A stretch of 64,000 nt of DNA from contig JAIYAT010000035.1 in assembly GCA_027488905.1 (NCBI GenBank), positions 248,001 to 312,000 on the forward strand. Reading direction: 5' to 3'. Origin of the DNA: Bacteroidota bacterium. GTDB taxonomy: Bacteria > Bacteroidota > Bacteroidia > UKL13-3. The notes under the pieces were generated by a model, which saw nothing but the letters and a program-made list of their open reading frames with translations, searched no databases and had not been told where the DNA came from. Of this stretch, positions 53,753-61,271 are shown piece after piece (positions within the stretch are counted from its first letter, which is position 1; each line of letters starts with the position of its first letter). A program made the position numbers and the translations under genes.

Positions 53753-54444
53753 TAGATTAAATTTAATAAGGCTTCCATTCCTTCACTTGCGCTTTTTGGA
53801 ATATGGTTTATTTTATGATTGGTATAAATGCTAACTGGTTTGGGGTCAATAATATAAACAGGAACATTTGTATTTACATATTTAACCAATCCAGCCGCTG
53901 GATAAACTTGCAATGAAGTTCCAATAATAAGAAACAAGTCGGCTTGCTTGCAGATTTCAGCAGCATTTTCAATCATAGGAACAGCCTCTCCAAACCAAAC
54001 TATATGCGGTCTAAGTTGGGAACCAAGTTCGCAAGTATCACCCAAATTGAGCATGTCACCTTTTATGTTGTAAACTAGATTGGGATTTTTTGTACTTCTA
54101 GATTTGAGTAATTCTCCATGCAAATGAAGCACATTTGTGCTACCAGCGCGTTCATGCAAATCATCTACATTTTGAGTTACAATACTTACTTTAAACTTGC
54201 TTTCTAAATCTTTTAAGCTAATATGAGCCTGATTGGGTTTGGCTTCCAAGCAAGTTTTTCTCCTTAAATTGTAAAAATTCAATACCAATTCTGGGTTTCT
54301 CTCAAAGGCCTCAGGTGTGGCTACATCCTCAACTTTATGGCCTTCCCAAAGGCCTCCGCTATCTCTAAAGGTTTGTATACCACTTTCTGCACTAATTCCT
54401 GCTCCACTTAAAACAACCAAATGGGGCTTTATTTTGTCATTCAT
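53752..54444 (-). CDS. cobB: Sirtuin (NAD-dependent deacylase), zinc site reduced
   Basis: A 230-aa sirtuin. It starts at the ATG at 54444 (MNDKIKPHLVVLSGAG), not the longer frame to 54507. NAD site GAGISAESGI and FRDSGGLW, catalytic His in LHLHGEL, and HIVWFGEAVP are present. FYNLRR gives the Tyr-x-x-Arg pair that reads acidic acyl groups (succinyl, malonyl, glutaryl) in class III sirtuins. The zinc-binding Cys tetrad is missing: the usual RCTKC position reads SRSTKN and only one Cys (DTCELG) remains. It likely acts as a desuccinylase. Confidence 0.88.
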   Translation of the reverse strand: MNDKIKPHLVVLSGAGISAESGIQTFRDSGGLWEGHKVEDVATPEAFERNPELVLNFYNLRRKTCLEAKPNQAHISLKDLESKFKVSIVTQNVDDLHERAGSTNVLHLHGELLKSRSTKNPNLVYNIKGDMLNLGDTCELGSQLRPHIVWFGEAVPMIENAAEICKQADLFLIIGTSLQVYPAAGLVKYVNTNVPVYIIDPKPVSIYTNHKINHIPKSASEGMEALLNLI

Positions 54445-54488
54445 ATGCTGTAAATTTACAAATTGATTTTTAGCCGCACAATAATAAC

Positions 54489-57400
54489 CTGAAAACAAAT
54501 CATACATATCTAATTATCTTGCTATTGTTTTGCAGTTGGTCTTCGGATTTAATTGCAATCAATTTGCCCCGCAATTATATAGAGTTTATTGAGAATAAAG
54601 GGCAATGGGAGAACAATGTAATTTTTAAGGCCGATATACCTATTGGGAACCTATTTATTGAAAAAAATCAACTCACCTATCTTTTTGCAGACAAGGAAGC
54701 TACGCATGAATACCAGCATGGAAAAAAGATTGAAAAAGCTCATTTTCATTCAGTAAAGGTTAAGTTTATTGGTTCAAATCCTAATCCCCAAATATTAAGG
54801 TTTGAACCAAATGAAGCATATTATAATTACTTTATTGGAGATGCTTCAAAACATGCAAGTAATGTGCATGGGTTTAAGAGGATTATATTGTCTAATATTT
54901 ATCCTGGAATTGACTTAGAACTATTGTCTAAAGGAAGCAGTATAAAGATAAACTTTATTGTTAAACCAGGGGCCAACCCAAATCAAATTGCCTTAGAATA
55001 TAATGGGGCCGACAAGCTTTCATTAAATGGCGGACAACTAAAAATTGAAACTTCAATGGGGACAATCATTGAGGAGAATCCAGTGAGCTTTCAGACCATA
55101 AACGGAGTTGAAAAGACCATTAAAACAAAGTTTAAATTAGAAGGAAATATTGTAAAGTTTATCACAAATAATTACAACAAATTCCTACCCATTCAAATAG
55201 ATCCTGAAGTTGTATTTGGAACATACATGGGCAGTGCTGCAGATAATTTTGGTTTTGCTGCTAGTTATGATTTAAATGGAAATGCGCTTGGTGCAGGAAC
55301 AGTTTACGCAGCAAATTTCCCTTTTACTACAGGAGCTTTTGATGTAAGCTTTGCAGACGGAAGTGGTGCAGATGGAGAATATGCAAGAGATGCATTTATT
55401 GCTAAGTTTAATCCAAATGGCACTGCATTAATTTTTGCTTCATTTTTAGGAGGAAGTCACAATGAACAGCCCCATTCTGTAACAACCATGCCAGCTACAG
55501 GAGAAATAATCATCTTTGGAACCACTCATTCCAATAATTTTCCAACAAGTGCAAATGGTCACGACCGCAGCTATGGCGGGAATTATGATATTTTTATTAC
55601 AAAATTAAATGCAAATGGTAATACCCTTTTAGCCTCTACGTTTTTAGGTGGTATTAATGATGATGGAATAAATGGTAATTCAATTGGAAACTTTTCTTCT
55701 CAGCCAAACAATTTACCGTATAATTATGCAGATTGCTTTAGAGGTGAAGTAATAGTAGATTTAACAGGAAATATTATCATATCATCTTGCACTAAATCAA
55801 GTCATCTTCAAGGGATTTCTCTTATAAATGCAGCACAGCCAATATATGGCGGCGGTGCTCAAGACGGATTGCTAGTTAAATACAATGCTAATTTAACTAC
55901 AATTTTATTTAGCACTTTTGTGGGCGGAAGTAACGCCGATGCAGCATATTCAGTTTGCATCAATAAATCAAATGAAATTATCGTTGGTGGTGGAACCAAC
56001 AGTGTAAACCTAGCATTTTCTACAACTAATAATCATCAAGGTGGAACAGATGGATTTATTGGAAAATATGGTAGCAATGGCGTTAGACAACGAATAGTGT
56101 ATGCTGGTACACCTTCATACGACCAAGTATTCTTTGTCGCTACGGATGAAAATAACTCAATTTATTCCATGGGTCAAACCGAAGGAACAATGCCTTTGTC
56201 AAGTCAAGCCTTTGGAATTCCCAATGGCAAACATTTTATCCAACAATACAACTCAGATTTAACTAGTTTAACCAAGGCTTCTACCTTTGGTAAAATTGGT
56301 TCAACTAAACCTAGCCTATCGCCTTCAGCATTTATGGTTGATAAATGCGGTAGAGTTTATATTAGTGGCTGGGGAGGTGGTTCAAACCAAAGTTATCAAG
56401 CAGGCCTAGATAATCTTTTTGGGTTTCAAACCTCAGGAGATGCCTTTCAAAAAACTACAGATGGTTCGGATTTCTACCTAATGGTTTTGTCACCTAGCTT
56501 GGGTACCCTGTTATATGCAACCTATTATGGGGGAAGCACTAGTCAAGAACATGTAGATGGTGGCACAAGTCATTTTGACCCTAGTGGAATTGTATATCAA
56601 AGCGTTTGTGCAGGATGTGGTGGATTTAGTGATTTTCCAACTACTCAGAATGCATATTCAAGAACTAACCCTGGTAAAAGAGCATTTAATACGAGTGTTG
56701 GGGGATGTAACCTTGGCTTGTTTAAGTTTGATATGCGTACCTATTTGTTGCCTCCGCAAATGTTGGACACTGTTTTAATTTTAAGTGCTGGAAGTGCTTT
56801 GGAATATGATTTCTATGCCACTGATGCGGGTGGAGATATGTTAACTATGAGTGCAACTGGAGATATTTTAACCAAATCGCCCAATCCAGCTAGTTTAAGT
56901 GTTATCAGTAGTACACCAGGAATGTTATGGGGAAGGTTAAATTGGCAATCACTATGTTCCGACTTAGGTTCAGACACCTTTACCATAGAAGTTACCATAC
57001 AAGATGCTGCTTGTCCAATCCCAAATTTTAAGGTAGCTAAAATAAAAATACTTATAAAAACAGAGCCCTTAGCTCCTCCCTTTCCCCAGTGTCTAAAATC
57101 ATTAAACAACAATGTGCTTGCCTTGGATTGGACCGCACCTAATCCAAGTTCAGATTTTCAGAAATACTTTATCTTTCGATCAGTAAATGGCTCAGCGATG
57201 CAATTGCTTGATTCAATAGAAACACAATCAACATCAAACTATATAGATACAAAGGCCTTTGATAATTTTGATAAAAATTACTGTTTTCAATTGATTAGCA
57301 TCAATACTTGTAGAATTAGTGGCGATACCTCATTAAAAATTTGTTCATTAACTGCAATTGACACAATTGACAATAAAAAAACTTTTTCCAATTTAGAAAC

Positions 57401-58820
57401 TGAAATTATTAGGGTTACGGCATTTGATACCATTTTTAAGCAGATAAACATAACTTCATCTTTGTCAACAGATTTATTATTCATTAATCTTTCTGGTCAA
57501 TTCATCGACATGAATTTAGGGGCAACCAATATTGATAATGGAATTGGGAATGCCACCGCAACCGTTTCATGGGTGCCAACTTGCGGAAATATTAGCAAAG
57601 ACACCATAGAGCTTTTGATACAAGTAAGAGACAATGCCTGCCCTAATGCAAAAATTGGTATTAAACGTGTTTTGTTTTTGGTTGACCCAATGCCGCAGCC
57701 TAAATCGCCAAGAATTTATTGTCCAAAAGTAGTGAGTGCAGATACTGTAAACATAGAATGGCCACCCTATCCAATTAACAATTTCACTAAAGAAATTTAC
57801 TTATTTAGAGAAGTAAATGGCGATAGAAAGCAAATAGCAACACTCTCAAATCTCAATCAGACCACCTATATAGATGTGTTTAAATTTGATGAATCTACTA
57901 GTACTTGTTATAGCATGAGTTCAAGGGATATTTGCAATTTCCACAGTGATACAAGTAGTATTAGTTGCGTAGCATATCAGCCTGTTCCAGCAGATAATTT
58001 AAAACTATATACAGTTTCGGTTCAAAACGATAAAGAGATAAAATTAACTTGGCAAGCCGCAAATGCCGATAGTTTTTGGCGTTATTTGATTTACAGAAAG
58101 GTAGGTAGAAACGGTTTTACTTTTGAGAAACTTGGTGAAATTAGAAATTTAAATGATACCAGTTTTATTGATAAGAAAGTTAATGTAGATGAAACAAGTT
58201 ACTGCTACAAATTAATTAATGTAGACCTTTGCGGCAATGTGAGCATAGATGATAAAGAAGCTTGTTCAATTGTTTTATCAGGAAGTACAGTTCCTTTTGT
58301 ACATTCCCTCAATTGGTTACCATATGAATATTGGAATGTAGGTACGCAAGGTTATGATGTATTGAGAACAGAGCCTGGTTTAAATAAAGATGTTTTGATT
58401 AAAAATACCCAATCAAAGAACACCTTTACAAAAGATGAAAATCTTAATTACGATAATGGCCTATATTTATATAAGGTTATTGCTTATGAAAATCTAAATG
58501 GCGACCAACAAATTAGTGAATCAAATACCATTGAACTGATTCAGAATCCCATTGTTTATGCCCCAAATGCCTATACTGAAAATGGAGATGGTTTAAATGA
58601 TAAATTCCAAACAGTACCAGTTTTTGTGAAAGATTACCAAATACAGGTTTTCAATCGTTGGGGCGAACGTGTTTTTGAATCCAAAAGTAAATACGACTTT
58701 TTTGATAGCAATTTTAAGAATACCGAATCAAAATCAGATGTGTATTTTTATATTATTAACTATACAGGCTGGAATGGCTTGGCTTATACCAAAAAAGGCA
58801 ACTTTACGATTTTACGTTAA
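54489..58820 (+). CDS. Giant T9SS type B protein with SBBP-like repeats (CTG start proposed)
   Basis: About 1443 aa. The annotatable frame opens at a TTG (54519), which gives a signal sequence lacking any positive n-region. Reading from CTG 54489 gives MKTNHTYLIILLLFCSW, a proper signal peptide, so I propose the CTG start. After FIENKGQWENNVIFKADIPI (DUF7948-type N-terminal domain) come SBBP/beta-propeller repeats (FASFLGGSHNEQ, LASTFLGGINDDG, LFSTFVGGSN), FN3-like domains, and a type B T9SS C-terminal domain (NAYTENGDGLNDKFQTVP, VFNRWGERVFESK). It should be surface-exposed or gliding-associated. Overlaps the convergent exonuclease by 4 nt. Confidence 0.85.
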   Translation: MKTNHTYLIILLLFCSWSSDLIAINLPRNYIEFIENKGQWENNVIFKADIPIGNLFIEKNQLTYLFADKEATHEYQHGKKIEKAHFHSVKVKFIGSNPNPQILRFEPNEAYYNYFIGDASKHASNVHGFKRIILSNIYPGIDLELLSKGSSIKINFIVKPGANPNQIALEYNGADKLSLNGGQLKIETSMGTIIEENPVSFQTINGVEKTIKTKFKLEGNIVKFITNNYNKFLPIQIDPEVVFGTYMGSAADNFGFAASYDLNGNALGAGTVYAANFPFTTGAFDVSFADGSGADGEYARDAFIAKFNPNGTALIFASFLGGSHNEQPHSVTTMPATGEIIIFGTTHSNNFPTSANGHDRSYGGNYDIFITKLNANGNTLLASTFLGGINDDGINGNSIGNFSSQPNNLPYNYADCFRGEVIVDLTGNIIISSCTKSSHLQGISLINAAQPIYGGGAQDGLLVKYNANLTTILFSTFVGGSNADAAYSVCINKSNEIIVGGGTNSVNLAFSTTNNHQGGTDGFIGKYGSNGVRQRIVYAGTPSYDQVFFVATDENNSIYSMGQTEGTMPLSSQAFGIPNGKHFIQQYNSDLTSLTKASTFGKIGSTKPSLSPSAFMVDKCGRVYISGWGGGSNQSYQAGLDNLFGFQTSGDAFQKTTDGSDFYLMVLSPSLGTLLYATYYGGSTSQEHVDGGTSHFDPSGIVYQSVCAGCGGFSDFPTTQNAYSRTNPGKRAFNTSVGGCNLGLFKFDMRTYLLPPQMLDTVLILSAGSALEYDFYATDAGGDMLTMSATGDILTKSPNPASLSVISSTPGMLWGRLNWQSLCSDLGSDTFTIEVTIQDAACPIPNFKVAKIKILIKTEPLAPPFPQCLKSLNNNVLALDWTAPNPSSDFQKYFIFRSVNGSAMQLLDSIETQSTSNYIDTKAFDNFDKNYCFQLISINTCRISGDTSLKICSLTAIDTIDNKKTFSNLETEIIRVTAFDTIFKQINITSSLSTDLLFINLSGQFIDMNLGATNIDNGIGNATATVSWVPTCGNISKDTIELLIQVRDNACPNAKIGIKRVLFLVDPMPQPKSPRIYCPKVVSADTVNIEWPPYPINNFTKEIYLFREVNGDRKQIATLSNLNQTTYIDVFKFDESTSTCYSMSSRDICNFHSDTSSISCVAYQPVPADNLKLYTVSVQNDKEIKLTWQAANADSFWRYLIYRKVGRNGFTFEKLGEIRNLNDTSFIDKKVNVDETSYCYKLINVDLCGNVSIDDKEACSIVLSGSTVPFVHSLNWLPYEYWNVGTQGYDVLRTEPGLNKDVLIKNTQSKNTFTKDENLNYDNGLYLYKVIAYENLNGDQQISESNTIELIQNPIVYAPNAYTENGDGLNDKFQTVPVFVKDYQIQVFNRWGERVFESKSKYDFFDSNFKNTESKSDVYFYIINYTGWNGLAYTKKGNFTILR

Positions 58821-59590
58821 GCTTGGAATTTTTCTCTTAGTTTTATCCTAGTTAAATGTCTTTTTGTATCTAAAGAAAAGTCGTTATCCATCATCCATTG
58901 GTAATAACTTGGTTCTGCTTTGAGCACTTGCAACACAGGTTTATTTTTGTGTTTACCAAAGTTGAAAACCTCCACCCCTTTGTCATTAAAAATCATTCTT
59001 CCAGCTAAATCAACATTATTACTTTGCCCTGAAAATTGGTGTAAATATTCAATATTGTTTTGCAGTTGAGGATATCTTTCTACTTGAGATTTTAGAACTT
59101 CCCAAGTTGCTTTTGTATCGGCTTCTGCGCTATGGGCATTTTCTAAATCCTTATTGCAATAAAATTTATACGCAGCTTTTAAATTTCGAGGTTCCATCAT
59201 GTGAAAAATACGCTGAGCATCAACAAATTTTCTATTCTCAGGATCAAAATCAATTCCCGCTCTAAGAAACTCCTCAACCAACATCGGGAAATCGAATTTA
59301 TTAGAATTGAAACCACCAAAATCACAACCTTGCATAAATAAAGCAAATTCTCTCGCAACATTTGCAAAGGTTGGCATATCTGCTACATCTGCATCACTAA
59401 TGCCATGAATGGCGGTTACTTCTGCTGGAATGAGCATTTGAGGATTAATTCTTTGGGTTCTAATCGCCTCTTCACCATTAGGAAATATTTTTATGCAAGA
59501 AATTTCAACTATTCTGTCTTTCGAAATACTTACACCAGTTGTCTCTAAATCAAATATGATTAAAGGTCTATTAAGGTTTAATGGCAACAT
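58817..59590 (-). CDS. DnaQ-like 3'-5' exonuclease with ExoX-like C-terminal domain
   Basis: A 257-aa DEDDh exonuclease. Motif I is IIFDLETTG (Asp/Glu pair), motif II near GFNSNKFDFPML, motif III HSAEADTKATWEVL. The C-terminal segment FNFGKHKNKPVLQVLKAEPSYYQWMM resembles the ExoX-like C-terminal domain (FGKHKGK-type). It trims DNA 3' ends in repair or proofreading; the association with the pRiA4b ORF-3-like gene 2 nt upstream is unexplained. Its end overlaps the T9SS gene by 4 nt. Confidence 0.88.
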   Translation of the reverse strand: MLPLNLNRPLIIFDLETTGVSISKDRIVEISCIKIFPNGEEAIRTQRINPQMLIPAEVTAIHGISDADVADMPTFANVAREFALFMQGCDFGGFNSNKFDFPMLVEEFLRAGIDFDPENRKFVDAQRIFHMMEPRNLKAAYKFYCNKDLENAHSAEADTKATWEVLKSQVERYPQLQNNIEYLHQFSGQSNNVDLAGRMIFNDKGVEVFNFGKHKNKPVLQVLKAEPSYYQWMMDNDFSLDTKRHLTRIKLREKFQA

Positions 59591-59592
59591 GG

Positions 59593-60195
59593 TTAAAGTT
59601 CGTCTTTATCTAATACGTTTGAATCTGCATCTGATTCACCTTCTTCACCGTTGTCAAACAACCCAAATTCATCTGCTTCATCATCTGAAATTTCACCAGG
59701 AATTTCTTCAGAACGGTTTAGATAATTCTTTGTGATTTCATCAAATTCATTGTCATCCACCAATCCAAACTTTTGAACCTTATCATATTGCTTTGGCGCT
59801 GGACCAACACTTTTGAATAAATTTGGATAGGTCGTTTTGGGGTTTTCAGTTATCGAAATACTTGTAAGTTCAATTAATAAAGTCCAACATTCTATAAAAT
59901 CATAAACGTATAAAATCTTCTGATGTGGGTCAACAATATACTGACTTAATTTTGCTTTTGCCATTATAGGCAAAGGGTTTTCAGGATTTTCAGTCATATC
60001 CTCTAAAGTGATTTCCTGTCCCTTTTTCCAGCTATCAGTGCTCATATAAAATGAGGCCAATTGCTTTTCATCAAATCCAATTGAAGCTAGGATTGCTTTA
60101 TGGAAATCTAAAAAAGTTTGGGTCGATTTAATTTCAATCACCCGATAAATGTCTTCATATTCTTCGAAAGATACTTTGAATTTATATACTGCCAT
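59593..60195 (-). CDS. Plasmid pRiA4b ORF-3-like protein with acidic tail
   Basis: A 200-aa protein of the pRiA4b ORF-3/IS1096 passenger (TnpR-like) family. The N-terminus AVYKFKVSFEEYEDIYRVIEIKSTQTFLDFHKAI and YVYDFIECWTLLIELTSI match the family core (about 1-125). It then has a long Asp/Glu-rich tail (from about 145, EEIPGEISDDEADEFG), which looks chromosomal rather than mobile. No transposase or inverted repeats are near. It is co-directional with the exonuclease, 2 nt apart. Confidence 0.8.
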   Translation of the reverse strand: MAVYKFKVSFEEYEDIYRVIEIKSTQTFLDFHKAILASIGFDEKQLASFYMSTDSWKKGQEITLEDMTENPENPLPIMAKAKLSQYIVDPHQKILYVYDFIECWTLLIELTSISITENPKTTYPNLFKSVGPAPKQYDKVQKFGLVDDNEFDEITKNYLNRSEEIPGEISDDEADEFGLFDNGEEGESDADSNVLDKDEL

Positions 60196-60272
60196 GACGA
60201 TGTTTTTCAGAGTCGCGAATTTCTGCTATTTTTTGTTTTGAGCAAGAAATAATTCGCAACCCTGAAAATAAT

Positions 60273-60401
60273 CTAACTTACTGAAAAATAAGCACAAATT
60301 GCCAAAGTAAGCCAAATTAGGCCTTTAATTAGAAAAAAAACAAAGGCCCAAATACCTATTTTCTTTATTTTTTCTGGTTTGAACCAACCCATAAATAACA
60401 T
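60273..60401 (-). CDS. Tiny membrane protein coupled to the heme-monooxygenase-like gene
   Basis: A 42-aa ORF below usual length cutoffs: MLFMGWFKPEKIKKIGIW, then a hydrophobic helix (AFVFFLIKGLIWLTLAI) and a stop TAG at 60273. The ATG at 60401 sits 1 nt after the stop of the upstream gene (TAA-A-ATG), implying translational coupling; ATG 60392 is the alternative start. The Lys-rich neck before a single helix fits an inner-membrane micropeptide. A decamer copy (60376-60385) encodes WFKP. No family recognised. Confidence 0.6.
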   Translation of the reverse strand: MLFMGWFKPEKIKKIGIWAFVFFLIKGLIWLTLAICAYFSVS

Positions 60402-60402
60402 T

Positions 60403-60738
60403 TTAGTTGGAAATGATTTCATACGTTTTAAAACTTGAGGTCATAGGAGGCTCCTTACCTTCCTTTTTTGCAATAGCAATGTCTTCAAAACCCCTTTTAT
60501 GTCCTTCGGTAAATTCTGGAGATTTTGTCCACGTTTTAAAAGCTTCTTCAGAGCTCCAATAGCTAACAATTAGATATTGTCCGTTTTGCTCTTGTGGTTT
60601 TAGTACATACATTTTGATAAAGCCGTTCATGTTATCAATTGCATGTGCACGAGAAGCAAATAATTGCTCAAACCTTTCTTGGTAATGAGATTGACAGGAA
60701 ATGTAATTTACTGCCACAAATTCTTTTAACTTACTCAT
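60403..60738 (-). CDS. Antibiotic-biosynthesis-monooxygenase family protein (IsdG/HmoA-like)
   Basis: A 111-aa ferredoxin-like ABM-fold protein. It has an Asn (FVAVNYI), a Trp (SYWSSEEAFKTW) and a His (EGHKRG), the triad positions of IsdG/HmoB heme-degrading monooxygenases; the segment YLIVSYWSSEEAF is typical. So it is a candidate non-canonical heme oxygenase or a quinol monooxygenase; both are possible. A tiny membrane ORF follows by 1 nt. Confidence 0.75.
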   Translation of the reverse strand: MSKLKEFVAVNYISCQSHYQERFEQLFASRAHAIDNMNGFIKMYVLKPQEQNGQYLIVSYWSSEEAFKTWTKSPEFTEGHKRGFEDIAIAKKEGKEPPMTSSFKTYEIISN

Positions 60739-60847
60739 AATTAATGATTATTATTTTTATTTAGTCTAAATTAACATAACAAAGGTATGATTTAAACCGA
60801 AAAATCAAATCAGAAAATAAAAAATCAATAGAGGAATGTACCTTTGA

Positions 60848-61241
60848 AGGGCGAAATAGGCTATCGCTGCAATTAAACCTGCAGAGGAAAGTCCGGGCAA
60901 CTTAAGCAGCATACTTCCTAACGGGAAGGTCTTTGAGATAAAAACAAAGAACAGAAAGTGCCACAGAAAACAAACTACCAAAATGCTTGCGTTTTGGAAA
61001 AGGTGAAAAGGCGGGGTAAGAGCCCACCGGGTGTTTAGTAATAAACATTGCATGGCAAACCTTATGCGTTGCAAGGCCAAATAGGCAGTAATTCTTCGCA
61101 AGAAGAAAGGTTCGCTTAATCTTTCGGTTCAAACCGAGTTACTGCGGGTAGGCTGCTACATTTTGTTAGTGATAACAAGAGCAGATAAATGATAGTCGTC
61201 TTGTTTACAAGATTACAGAACCCGGCTTATTGTTTTGCTAG
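60848..61241 (+). ncRNA. rnpB: RNase P RNA (type A)
   Basis: The catalytic RNA for tRNA 5' maturation. Universal sequence GAGGAAAGTCCGGGC (from 60884) starts the P4 region, and the 3' partner ACAGAACCCGGCTTAT (61215-61230) closes it; GCAAGGCCAAATAGGCAG, GGTAAGAGCCCACCGGGTG and GGGTAGGCTGCT are also conserved. P1 (GCGAAA/TTTTGC) sets the ends approximately. A full copy of the decamer (CGGTTCAAACCG, 61125-61136) lies in a variable stem of the P15-P17 region, where it can form a 4-bp hairpin. Frames overlapping this RNA on the minus strand are artefacts. Confidence 0.95.
61126..61135. repeat. Decamer copy inside RNase P RNA
   Basis: GGTTCAAACC with flanking C and G forms a palindrome in a non-conserved stem of rnpB, so the repeat spreads outside protein-coding sequence. 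Confidence 0.9.
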
Positions 61242-61243
61242 AT

Positions 61244-61268
61244 AAAGGGGCTTTAAACAGCCCCTTTT
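61244..61268. terminator. Terminator of rnpB, bidirectional
   Basis: 9-bp stem AAAGGGGCT/AGCCCCTTT with a TTAAAC loop, then a short T run; it also lies just beyond the convergent membrane-protein gene end. Confidence 0.85.
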
Positions 61269-61271
61269 CCA

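Larger units (their letters stand above)
83..61135. repeat. Dispersed GGTTYRAACC decamer family, 22 exact copies
   Basis: GGTTCAAACC on the plus strand starts at 83, 12102, 13777, 17877, 21621, 31282, 43892, 49129, 53647, 56379 and 61126. GGTTTGAACC starts at 945, 2162, 13316, 16754, 23653, 28012, 41480, 43200, 50216, 54799 and 60376. The orientation is 11 to 11. Eighteen copies are in larger genes, one in a tiny ORF, two intergenic and one in rnpB. Most are flanked by a pyrimidine on the left and a purine on the right, so the extended core is YGGTTYRAACCR. A shorter form, GGTTSAACC, occurs at 12231, 14148, 17086 and 20002. No copies fall in 2172-12101 or 31292-41479. Confidence 0.93.

Noticed and set aside
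59593-60195. A mobile element at the pRiA4b ORF-3-like gene
   Set aside because: No transposase, terminal inverted repeats or target duplications are visible.
60805-61132. Two minus-strand reading frames with hydrophobic products
   Set aside because: They lie in the RNase P RNA gene and are antisense artefacts of its conserved sequence.
83-61135. Interpretation of the decamer as tRNA T-arm fragments (GGTTCAAATCC-like)
   Set aside because: The copies lack the extra T of a T-loop, occur in both orientations inside genes, and no tRNA fragments flank them.
83-61135. Interpretation of the decamer as a strand-biased polar sequence such as Chi or KOPS
   Set aside because: Orientation is 11:11 on this strand, so no polarity is seen in the window.
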